A DNA stretch of 64,000 nucleotides. Origin: an uncultured Rhodospirillaceae bacterium. Its GTDB lineage: Bacteria > Pseudomonadota > Alphaproteobacteria > Rhodospirillales > Magnetospirillaceae. The DNA is taken from the NCBI GenBank assembly GCA_903901915.1, contig CAIUSV010000046.1, forward strand, positions 1-64,000, in the 5' to 3' direction. Shown piece by piece: positions 32,178-39,164 of the stretch. The notes beneath the pieces were generated by a model, which saw nothing but the letters and a program-made list of their open reading frames with translations, made no database searches and was not told the DNA's origin. Every line of letters begins with the position of its first letter. The stretch's first letter is position 1. Made by a program: the position numbers and the translations under genes.

Positions 32178-33497
32178 TCAACCGGTGGTGACGGCGGTCT
32201 CCACGTCCGAGGGGTCGATCTGGCGGTTGAGGCCGGCCTTCAGCTTGTCGTGGTCCAGCTCGTTCTCCCACCACGACACCACCACGGTGGCGACGCCGTT
32301 ACCGATGAAGTTGGTCAGGGCGCGGCATTCGCTCATGAACTTGTCGATGCCGAACACGATGGCCATGCCGGGCACCAGCGCCGGGCTGACCACCGACAGG
32401 GTGGCGGCCAGGGTGATGAAGCCAGCGCCGGAAATGCCGCTGGCACCCTTCGAGGTCAGCATGGCGACCACCAGGATGGTCATCTGCTGGCCGAAGTCGA
32501 GGTCGATGCCCAGTGCCTGGGCGATGAACAGGGTCGCCAGGGTCATGTAGATGTTGGTGCCGTCCAGGTTGAACGAATAGCCGGTGGGAACCACCAGACC
32601 GACCACCGACTTGCTGCACCCCAGCCGCTCCAGCTTTTCCATCAGCATGGGCAGGGCGCTTTCCGACGAGCTGGTGCCCAGCACCACCAGGATCTCGTCC
32701 TTGATGTAGGCGACGAACCTGAGGATGTTGAAACCGGCGAGGCGGGCGATGGTGCCCAGGACGACGACGATAAACAGGAACGCCGTCAGGTAGAAGGTGC
32801 CGATCAGACCGGCCAGATTGCCCAGCGCCTGCGGACCGTACTTGCCGACGGTGAAGGCCATGGCGCCAAAGGCGCCGACCGGGGCCGCCTTCATGACGAT
32901 GGCGATGACGCCGAACACCGCATGGGCGGCGTCGTCGATGAAGGTGCGGATCGCCTTGCCGCGCTCGCCCAGAATCATCAGCGAGAAGCCGAACAGGATC
33001 GAGAACAGCAGAACCTGAAGGATGTCGCCCTTGGCGAAGGCGCCGACGACGCTGTCGGGAATGATGTTGAGGACGAAGTCCACCGACTTCATCTCACCGG
33101 CCTGCTTGGAGAACTTCTCCACCGACGAGGCATCGGGGATCTTGCCGCCGAACCCGGCGCCGGGCTTGACGAAATTGGCCACCAGCAGGCCGATCGCCAG
33201 GGCGAAGGTCGAGACGATCTCGAAATAGACCAGCGCCTTGACGCCGACGCGGCCGACCTTCTTGGCGTCCTGAATGTGGGAGATGCCGGAAACCACGGTA
33301 CAGAAGATGATCGGCGCGATCATCATCTTGATCAGCTTGATGAAGCCGTCCCCCATCGCCTTGATCCAGTCGCCCTTGGCGAACTCGGGAAACAGCGCGC
33401 CGACCACACCGCCGAGAACGATGGCGATCAGCACCTGGACATACAGCAATTGCAGTACCGGCTTCTTTTTTCCGGTGACGACGGCGTCGCTTCCCAT
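32178..33497 (-). CDS. Dicarboxylate/amino acid:cation symporter, DctA family (copy 2)
   Basis: This 439-aa symporter is a paralogue of copy 1. It shares the main motifs almost unchanged ([80 protein letters not shown]) and has an extra N-terminal 15 residues ([20 protein letters not shown]) and C-terminal 20 residues that fit DctA of E. coli and rhizobia better than copy 1. It is therefore the better candidate for the main C4-dicarboxylate carrier. The ATG at 33497 has an AGGAG site. Its upstream region contains an inverted repeat, and no dctBD genes adjoin it. Confidence 0.93.
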   Translation of the reverse strand: MGSDAVVTGKKKPVLQLLYVQVLIAIVLGGVVGALFPEFAKGDWIKAMGDGFIKLIKMMIAPIIFCTVVSGISHIQDAKKVGRVGVKALVYFEIVSTFALAIGLLVANFVKPGAGFGGKIPDASSVEKFSKQAGEMKSVDFVLNIIPDSVVGAFAKGDILQVLLFSILFGFSLMILGERGKAIRTFIDDAAHAVFGVIAIVMKAAPVGAFGAMAFTVGKYGPQALGNLAGLIGTFYLTAFLFIVVVLGTIARLAGFNILRFVAYIKDEILVVLGTSSSESALPMLMEKLERLGCSKSVVGLVVPTGYSFNLDGTNIYMTLATLFIAQALGIDLDFGQQMTILVVAMLTSKGASGISGAGFITLAATLSVVSPALVPGMAIVFGIDKFMSECRALTNFIGNGVATVVVSWWENELDHDKLKAGLNRQIDPSDVETAVTTG

Positions 33498-33524
33498 GGC
33501 GTTTCTCCTAGATGATCGTCTCTG

Positions 33525-33556
33525 GGTTTCCGAAATGGTCAGAACGAGCGGAAACC
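33525..33556 (-). promoter_or_regulatory. Inverted repeat upstream of dctA copy 2
   Basis: GGTTTCCG (33525-33532) and CGGAAACC (33549-33556) form a perfect 8-base dyad with a 16-base spacer, starting 28 bases upstream of the symporter start. The layout fits a protein-binding site overlapping the promoter or leader. No sigma-54 box of the kind used by rhizobial dctA was found, so the regulator is unknown. Confidence 0.4.
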
Positions 33557-33696
33557 GATTGAACCCGATTGGTCATTAGCCGGCACAGTATGGCGAGTCG
33601 GCCCGTCCGACAATTTGTGGAAATCCGATGGGCGGCCATTGACGCCGACGCCATCCTGGGAAATGGTGGCTGACACGGTCTGAGGATGGGAAGGTC

Positions 33697-34920
33697 ATGT
33701 CCGACAAGGAAGAGTCCGGCGCCGCGACCCTGGCCCTGAGGGTGGTGCTGCCCTTCGCGGCGGCCTATTTCCTGTCCTACCTCTACCGCACGGTCAACGC
33801 CGTGCTGGCGCCCGAGATCGGCCGCGCCATCACCCTTGACGGCGCCGATATCGGCCTGATGACCGGGGTCTACTTCATCACCTTCGCCGCTGCCCAGTTG
33901 CCGCTGGGCATCCTGCTCGACCGCTTCGGACCGCGCCGGGTCGAGGCGACACTGCTGCTGTTCGCCGCCGGCGGCGCGTTGGCATTCTCGCTGGCCGACG
34001 GCGTCCCGGCCCTGGTGATCGGGCGCGCCCTGGTGGGATTCGGGGTTTCCGCCTGCCTGATGGCACCGCTCAAGGCCAACGTCCAGTTCTTCCCGCCGAC
34101 CCGGCTGCCGCTGATGAACGGCATCATCCTGGGTGCCGGCGGACTGGGCGCGGTAGCGGCGACCGGCCCGGTGCAGATGGCGCTGGCGGTCACCGACTGG
34201 CGGGGGGTGTACGCCGCCGTCGCCGCGCTTACCCTGGCCGCCGCCGCCGGTATCTGGCTGGTGGTGCCCGACCGCCCCACCTCACCCGGCGGCGGACTGG
34301 CCAGCCAGTTGCGCGATATCGGCACGATCTTCCGCGCCCCCATCTTCTGGCGGATCGCGCCCGCCTCGGCCATCTCCATGGGCAGCTTCATGGCGATCCA
34401 GGGCCTGTGGGCGGGGCCTTGGCTGCGCGATATCGCCGGCCTGTCGGTAGAGCAGTCGGCGGCCGGTCTGACGGTGATGGCCGCCGCCATGGGTGTGGGG
34501 TTCCTCTCCATCGGTGCCGTCACCGAGCGGTTCGAGCGGCTGGGCGTGCCGCCGGCGACCCTGGGCGCCATCGGCATGGCGATTCACGGCCTGGCCCTTG
34601 CGGCCATGGCGGCGGGCTTCACCTCGGCGCCGCTGGTGCTGGCGGCGGTCTACGGCTTTACCGGCGCGTCGAGTTCGGTAAACTATGCGGTGCTGACGCG
34701 GCGCTTCCCGGCGGGGGTGGCGGGTCGGGTCAACACCAGCCTCAACCTGACGATGTTCGTCGCCGCCTTTTCGATGCAATGGGGCCTCGGCTGGGTCCTC
34801 GGCCTGTGGGACAAGGTTGACGGCCACTGGCCGGCGACGGCATGGACGGTGGCCCTCGCGCTGCCGGTGGTGCTGACCGCCGCGACGCTGGCCTGGCTGG
34901 GGCCTGCCTGCCGAAAATGA
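33697..34920 (+). CDS. MFS transporter, 407 aa
   Basis: This is a 12-helix major facilitator. The N-terminal half shows LPFAAAYFLSYLYRTVNAVL, then LMTGVYFITFAAAQLPLGIL and the loop motif DRFGPRRVEATLLL, which is the conserved cytoplasmic loop 2-3 signature; the second half has FLSIGAVTERFERLGVPPAT. It resembles nitrate/nitrite- and sugar-phosphate-like MFS members found in Rhodospirillales, but the substrate is not recognisable. The ATG at 33697 (MSDKEESGAA) follows a GGATGGGAAGG region that may serve as ribosome site. The stop overlaps the start of the TonB/TolA-like gene by four bases. Confidence 0.88.
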   Translation: MSDKEESGAATLALRVVLPFAAAYFLSYLYRTVNAVLAPEIGRAITLDGADIGLMTGVYFITFAAAQLPLGILLDRFGPRRVEATLLLFAAGGALAFSLADGVPALVIGRALVGFGVSACLMAPLKANVQFFPPTRLPLMNGIILGAGGLGAVAATGPVQMALAVTDWRGVYAAVAALTLAAAAGIWLVVPDRPTSPGGGLASQLRDIGTIFRAPIFWRIAPASAISMGSFMAIQGLWAGPWLRDIAGLSVEQSAAGLTVMAAAMGVGFLSIGAVTERFERLGVPPATLGAIGMAIHGLALAAMAAGFTSAPLVLAAVYGFTGASSSVNYAVLTRRFPAGVAGRVNTSLNLTMFVAAFSMQWGLGWVLGLWDKVDGHWPATAWTVALALPVVLTAATLAWLGPACRK

Positions 34921-35663
34921 CCGCGACCGCGCCGGACCATAATTTCGAGACCCCCTGGAACTGGGTGCTGTCGGTCGCGCTCCATCTTCTTGCCGTCCTG
35001 CTGTTGCTGGCCTACGGACTGATGGAGCGGTCGCGTTTGGATGGCGAGCCGCCGCAGGTGGCGATGGAGGTGGTGTTCGAGCACCCACCGCAGCCCAAGG
35101 CAAGCCCGCCGCCGCCGCAACCGGCCCCCGAACCCAAGGCCGAACCGCCCCGCCCCGAGAAGATGGCGGTACCGCCGCCCCAGCTCACCCGTGCCCGCGT
35201 CGCCGAGAAATCGGCTTCGCCCCAGGCGGGCGCCAAGGGCGACGCCATCCGGGTGGCGCCCGACGGCATCGCCGTGATGATGGGCCGCCAAGCCGACACC
35301 CCCCGCCAGCATAACCCCAACGTCGCCGAACTGAGCCAAAGCGCCCAGGACTTCGTCCTCGCCCAGGTGGTGCGGATGTGGCGGTTCAACACCCTGGCCT
35401 TCAAGGGCACCAACTGGGCCTTCAGCGCCAATCTGGTCATCAACCGCGACGGCACCTTGGTCGGACCGATGAACAAGAATGCGCCATGGAATCCGGCAGC
35501 CATCATCCAGGGCTATGACACCTTGAAGGAGGGCACCCTCAAGCAGGCGCTGGATTCCTTCCTGCTGGCGCTGCGCATGGCCCAACCGCTGGAACTGCCA
35601 CCCGACGACGGTAAAGGCTGGCCGCGCCGGATGACGATCCGCTTCCGGCCGGGGGATCTATAG
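34917..35663 (+). CDS. TonB/TolA-like envelope protein
   Basis: This 248-aa protein has a short cytosolic N-terminus, one membrane helix (about residues 15-37, WNWVLSVALHLLAVLLLLAY), a long Pro/Lys/Glu linker (50-85, with repeated PPPPQPAPEPKAEPPRPEK) that could span the periplasm, and a C-terminal globular domain (about 130-248, SAQDFVLAQVVRMWRFNTLA and LVINRDGTLVGPM) resembling TonB/TolA C-terminal domains. Such proteins transmit proton-motive energy to the outer membrane, but no exbBD or tolQR genes are adjacent. It overlaps the MFS gene by four bases, so they are co-translated, and its end overlaps the convergent histidine kinase gene by six bases. Confidence 0.75.
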   Translation: MTATAPDHNFETPWNWVLSVALHLLAVLLLLAYGLMERSRLDGEPPQVAMEVVFEHPPQPKASPPPPQPAPEPKAEPPRPEKMAVPPPQLTRARVAEKSASPQAGAKGDAIRVAPDGIAVMMGRQADTPRQHNPNVAELSQSAQDFVLAQVVRMWRFNTLAFKGTNWAFSANLVINRDGTLVGPMNKNAPWNPAAIIQGYDTLKEGTLKQALDSFLLALRMAQPLELPPDDGKGWPRRMTIRFRPGDL

Positions 35664-37055
35664 CCCGGCGGGAAATTCCAGCCTTACCCTGAGGCCGGGA
35701 TGGTTGTCGGCCAGGGTCAGGCCGGCGCCGTGCATGCGCGCCACCGCCTGCACCAGCGACAGGCCGAGGCCGTTGCCCGGCGTGGTGCGGGTCGAATCCA
35801 GCCGGACGAAACGTTCCAGCACGCTCTCGCGCGCCTCCTCGGGGATGCCCGGACCGGAATCGGCCACCTCCACGGCGATCCCCGCCGATCCGTGGGCGGC
35901 GGAGACCGATACGGTGACGACGCCGCCGGACGGGGTGTACTTGACGGCGTTGTCCACCAGATTGGCCATGGCCTGAAACAGCAGATGGCGCTCGCCCCGG
36001 ACGGTCAGCCCCGGATCGGCCCGACAGGTCAGCCGGATATCCTTCTCCTCGGCCAGGGGCTCGTAGAGTTCGACCACGTCCTCGGCCAGCCGCGAGGGGT
36101 CCACCGGCTCCATCTGGTCCAGCCGCGCCGCCGACTCGGCGTGGGAAATGGTCAGGATGGCGTTGAAGGTGGCCAGCAGATCGTCGGCCTCGGCCAGGGT
36201 TTCCTCCAGGGTGCGGCGATAACCGTCACAGTCCGGCGGCCCCAGCAGCACCAGATCGATGCGCGAGCGCAACCGGTTCAGCGGCGTGCGCAGGTCGTGG
36301 GCGATGTTGTCGGAGACGGTGCGGATCCCCTCCAGCAGCCGTTCCAACTCGTCCATCATCTCGTTGAAGCTTTCGGCCAGCGAGTCGAATTCGTCGTCCG
36401 ACCCCGACAGCATCATGCGCTGGCTCATGTCGCCGCCGAAGATGCGCCGCGCGGTACGCCCCATCTCCTCGACCCGCTGCAACAGGTGGCGACTGGTGAA
36501 ATAGCCGCCCACCACCCCCAGCAGGATGGTCAGCGCCAGCCCCCAGCCCAGGGCGCGGTTGATGGCCGACTTCACCCGCTTGGCATCGGCCAGCGACCGC
36601 CCGACCAGCAGCCGGTACCCCTCGGCCAGTTCGTAGGCGTGCGCCAGCACATCGACGCCGGGACCGATGCCGCCGATGGGAACCACCCGGAACCGCACCC
36701 AGCCCAGCAGGTCGGCGACCTCGGTCGGCCAGGCGCGCAGATTGCCCGCCACCACCAGCCCGTCGGATCCCATCAGCATGTAGGTGGCGCGGCTGTCGAT
36801 ATCCTGGCGGGTACGCTGGCTGATGATGTCGGCCAACCCGGCCAGATCGCGGTCGCGGTAGACCTCGGACAGGCCGGTGGCTTCCGCCTCGACGGTCTCT
36901 TGCACCTGCCACTCGATGAACATGGTGGTGCTCCACGACACCAGCGCCAGCAACGCCACCGCCGATACCGTGAAGATGCCGAGATAACTCAGCGCCAGCC
37001 GGAAGGTGGTGGTGCGAAGGAGGCTAGCGGGCCGCACGAAGCGTATACCCGGCAC
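35658..37055 (-). CDS. Sensor histidine kinase, HAMP-containing, EnvZ/QseC-like
   Basis: This 465-aa inner-membrane kinase has two membrane helices (about 18-48 and 168-188) flanking a periplasmic sensor, a HAMP domain (190-245), a HisKA domain with the phosphorylated His253 in DNIAHDLRTPLNRLRSRIDL, and a HATPase_c domain with the N box LVDNAVKYTPSGG, the G1 box DSGPGIPEEARE and the G2 box GNGLGLSLVQAV. It pairs with the OmpR-type regulator just upstream. The start is a GTG inside the regulator gene, giving a 32-base overlap; a GTG 18 bases further in (37037) is an alternative. Signal unknown. Confidence 0.92.
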   Translation of the reverse strand: MPGIRFVRPASLLRTTTFRLALSYLGIFTVSAVALLALVSWSTTMFIEWQVQETVEAEATGLSEVYRDRDLAGLADIISQRTRQDIDSRATYMLMGSDGLVVAGNLRAWPTEVADLLGWVRFRVVPIGGIGPGVDVLAHAYELAEGYRLLVGRSLADAKRVKSAINRALGWGLALTILLGVVGGYFTSRHLLQRVEEMGRTARRIFGGDMSQRMMLSGSDDEFDSLAESFNEMMDELERLLEGIRTVSDNIAHDLRTPLNRLRSRIDLVLLGPPDCDGYRRTLEETLAEADDLLATFNAILTISHAESAARLDQMEPVDPSRLAEDVVELYEPLAEEKDIRLTCRADPGLTVRGERHLLFQAMANLVDNAVKYTPSGGVVTVSVSAAHGSAGIAVEVADSGPGIPEEARESVLERFVRLDSTRTTPGNGLGLSLVQAVARMHGAGLTLADNHPGLRVRLEFPAGL

Positions 37056-37701
37056 CGCGAACGGTATGGATCAGCGGCGGATCGAAATCCTTGTCCACCT
37101 TCTGCCGCAATCGGCTGATGTGGACGTCGATCAGATTGGTCTGGGGGTCGAAATGGTACTCCCACACATTCTCCAGCAGCATGGTCCGCGTCACCACCTG
37201 ACCGGCGTGGCGCATGAGATATTCCAGCAGGCGGAACTCGCGCGGTTGCAGGTCGATGTCCTGACCGCCGCGGCTGACCGAGCGGGCCAGCAGGTCCATC
37301 TCCAGATCCTCGACCTTGAGGCGGGTTTCCGGCTGCGCCGCCGAAACCCGGCGCGACAGCGCCTCGATGCGGGCCAGCAGCTCGGCGAAGGCATAGGGCT
37401 TGACCAGATAATCGTCGCCGCCGGCCTTCAGGCCGCGCACCCGGTCGTCCACCTTGCCCAGCGCCGACAGCACCAGAACCGGCGTGGTGTTGCCGACGGC
37501 GCGGATGGCCTGGATGATGGCCAAGCCGTCCAGCCCCGGCAGCATGCGGTCGATGATCATGGCGTCCCACCGCTCCGAGGTGGCCAGGAACAGCCCGTCG
37601 GTACCGGTGGCGGCGTGATCGACCACATGGCCGGCCTCGCGCAGACCCTTCGCCATATAGGCGGCGGCCTCGGTGTCGTCTTCGATCAGCAGAATACGCA
37701 T
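37024..37701 (-). CDS. OmpR-family response regulator
   Basis: This 225-aa regulator has a receiver domain (RILLIEDDTEAAAYMAKGLR, acidic pair Glu7/Asp8-Asp9, phospho-acceptor Asp51 in MIIDRMLPGLDG, and the Lys in YLVKPYAF) and a winged-helix DNA-binding domain (LQPREFRLLEYLMRHAGQVV and the C-terminal DVHISRLRQKVDKDF, HTVRGAGYTLR). It controls transcription when phosphorylated by the overlapping histidine kinase. The open frame extends upstream to 38088, but ATG 37701 is the family start. Target genes are not evident; the adjacent hsp20 or the TonB-like/MFS pair are candidates only by position. Confidence 0.95.
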   Translation of the reverse strand: MRILLIEDDTEAAAYMAKGLREAGHVVDHAATGTDGLFLATSERWDAMIIDRMLPGLDGLAIIQAIRAVGNTTPVLVLSALGKVDDRVRGLKAGGDDYLVKPYAFAELLARIEALSRRVSAAQPETRLKVEDLEMDLLARSVSRGGQDIDLQPREFRLLEYLMRHAGQVVTRTMLLENVWEYHFDPQTNLIDVHISRLRQKVDKDFDPPLIHTVRGAGYTLRAAR

Positions 37702-37756
37702 ATGACTTGCCAGCCCTTCAGAACCCGACCATACAGACTTCCCCGGTAACGGAAAA

Positions 37757-37795
37757 GCCCCCGCGCCAGGGGGGGACGCGGGGGCCTTTTCTTTT
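37757..37795. terminator. Bidirectional terminator-like hairpin upstream of the OmpR-type gene
   Basis: GCCCCCGCG (37757-37765) pairs with CGCGGGGGC (37777-37785). The plus side continues CTTTTCTTTT and the minus side CTTTTCC, so both directions have a T-run. It is odd because it lies 56 bases upstream of a minus-strand start and no plus-strand gene ends here; it might be an attenuator of the two-component operon or the end of an unannotated transcript. Confidence 0.65.
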
Positions 37796-38093
37796 GATCG
37801 GACGTGGGGGATCACGTCCGGATCGGGATGGCACGCGACGCTTTGGGGGGGAAAGCGGCGCACCGGTCGGCGGGGAGTTCGGATCCGCCGGGTGGCTAAG
37901 GGGTCGACAGGGAGCGCAAACCTTCCGTCGAACCACCGAACCAACCTTACAAGCCCGACTATGCCATCGGCGAGGTTACGGCAGCATTTCGCGGCGATTA
38001 ATGTTTCGTAATGATAAAGCGCCGCCCTGGGTCTTTGCCCCCTCAAAATTACTAAGCCATTGAACAAAATATATATTTTTATAAACATAACCT

Positions 38094-38121
38094 CTTGACG
38101 ACACGGGCCGCCGCCTTAAAT
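38094..38121 (+). promoter_or_regulatory. Possible RpoH (sigma-32) type promoter of hsp20
   Basis: CTTGAC (38094-38099) and CCTTAAAT (38114-38121) resemble the alphaproteobacterial heat-shock promoter pattern CTTG with a C-rich -10, here with a 14-15 base spacer. It lies at the border of the AT-rich interval and about 175 bases upstream of the hsp20 start, so the leader would be long. Confidence 0.4.
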
Positions 38122-38294
38122 CGATAGTGCCGGGATGCCCGTCCGGGTTCCCGGCCGCGTGCCGCCGTGGGCGGGCGCGGGTGCGTCCGGAGCCGGGTCG
38201 CCCGCCAAAAAGGGGGCTTGGCCGCATGCCCTGCCGGACTCCTCCCCGCCTTGCCCGGTGGCCGCGCGGTGCAACCCTGCGATGGAGGACAGCC

Positions 38295-38774
38295 ATGAAT
38301 CGCACATTGGTTACCAAGGGCCATGGCCCGGTGACGGGCCGTGACATGCGAAGCGATCCTTTCTTCGCCCTGCAACGCGGCATCAACCGCATGTTCGATG
38401 ACCTGTGGCCCGATTTCGACATGCCGGCGGTATTTTCCAGCCGCCGCTTCCCCAGCATCGAGATTCGCGACGAAGACAAGGCGGTCAAGGTGATCGCCGA
38501 TCTGCCCGGCCTGGACGACAAGGATGTCGAACTCGATCTGATGGACGGCATCCTGACCATGAAGGGCGAGAAAAAGTCGGAAACCAGCGAAAAAACCGAT
38601 ACCGGCACCGTGTCGGAGCGTTGGTACGGCCACTTTGAACGCTCGGTCGCGGTGGGCGACGTTGACGATAACGCCGTTACCGCCACGTTCGAGAATGGCG
38701 TCCTGACCGTGATCCTGCCCAAGGTGGAGCGCCCGAAGGACACCGGCCATAAGATCCCCATCGCCGCCAAGTGA
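38295..38774 (+). CDS. Small heat-shock protein, Hsp20/alpha-crystallin family
   Basis: This 159-aa cytosolic holdase binds unfolding proteins under stress. The N-terminal arm (DPFFALQRGINRMFDDLWPD) precedes the alpha-crystallin domain (about 55-150), with SIEIRDEDKAVKVIADLPGL, DLMDGILTMKGEKKSE, and the class signature ENGVLTVILPKVERPKDTGH; the I-P-I tail (KIPIAAK) is the I-x-I motif used for oligomer assembly. The ATG at 38295 follows a GGAGGA site. A heat-shock-like promoter is upstream and a hairpin terminator follows, so it is a monocistronic stress gene. Confidence 0.95.
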   Translation: MNRTLVTKGHGPVTGRDMRSDPFFALQRGINRMFDDLWPDFDMPAVFSSRRFPSIEIRDEDKAVKVIADLPGLDDKDVELDLMDGILTMKGEKKSETSEKTDTGTVSERWYGHFERSVAVGDVDDNAVTATFENGVLTVILPKVERPKDTGHKIPIAAK

Positions 38775-38786
38775 CGGCGGTGAATG

Positions 38787-38837
38787 CGCCCCCTCCCGCC
38801 ATGCCCCCCATGGGGCCGTGGCGAGAGGGGGCGGTTT
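38787..38837 (+). terminator. Terminator of hsp20
   Basis: CGCCCCCTC (38787-38795) pairs with GAGGGGGCG (38825-38833), with a second inner pairing of CGCCA and TGGCG, and is followed by GTTTG. It lies 12 bases after the hsp20 stop. Confidence 0.7.
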
Positions 38838-38892
38838 GTGCTAGACTTTCTGGCTTGGGAGCGGGCGTTCAAAAACAGCCGGGAGGTCGGCC

Positions 38893-39159
38893 ATGCTGAG
38901 TCTGGTGGACTGCATCGCTTTCAGCGGCTTGACGCGCGAGCAGCTCGACGCCGTCGCCTGTCATGAACATCTTCCCCTGGTCATCGTCGCCGAATGGGCG
39001 GAAAACACCATGGAGACCGAGGAGGGCTGCGCCCTGGTGGAAGCCATCCTGGTCGAGGAAGTCAGCGCCGCCGGAACCCACCACCGCGACCACGCCATCG
39101 AATGGGCGGCCGGCCTGGAGGAGTTCCGCCGGGACCACCACCCCGATACCCGGCACTGA
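38893..39159 (+). CDS. Small hypothetical protein, 88 aa
   Basis: I do not recognise a named family. The protein is acidic and probably all-helical: MLSLVDCIAFSGLTREQLDA, VACHEHLPLVIVAEWAENTM, ending HAIEWAAGLEEFRRDHHPDT. Several His, Cys and Glu residues could bind metal, but there is no clear motif. The coding frame uses preferred codons and has a GGGAGG site before ATG 38893, so I think it is real. It follows hsp20 after a terminator and converges on the REC-PAS-GGDEF-EAL gene five bases later. Function unknown. Confidence 0.7.
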   Translation: MLSLVDCIAFSGLTREQLDAVACHEHLPLVIVAEWAENTMETEEGCALVEAILVEEVSAAGTHHRDHAIEWAAGLEEFRRDHHPDTRH

Positions 39160-39164
39160 CGGCG

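Larger units (their letters stand above)
37702..38294. other. 593-base non-coding interval between response regulator and hsp20
   Basis: No gene is supported here. The first part (about 37757-37795) is a strong bidirectional terminator-like hairpin. Bases 37800-37980 are GC-rich without evident function. Bases 37995-38092 are AT-rich, including ATATATATTTTT, and lead into a heat-shock-like promoter at 38094-38121. From 38122 to 38294 is the GC-rich leader of hsp20. A small RNA read leftwards from the AT-rich part and ending at the hairpin is possible. Confidence 0.6.
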
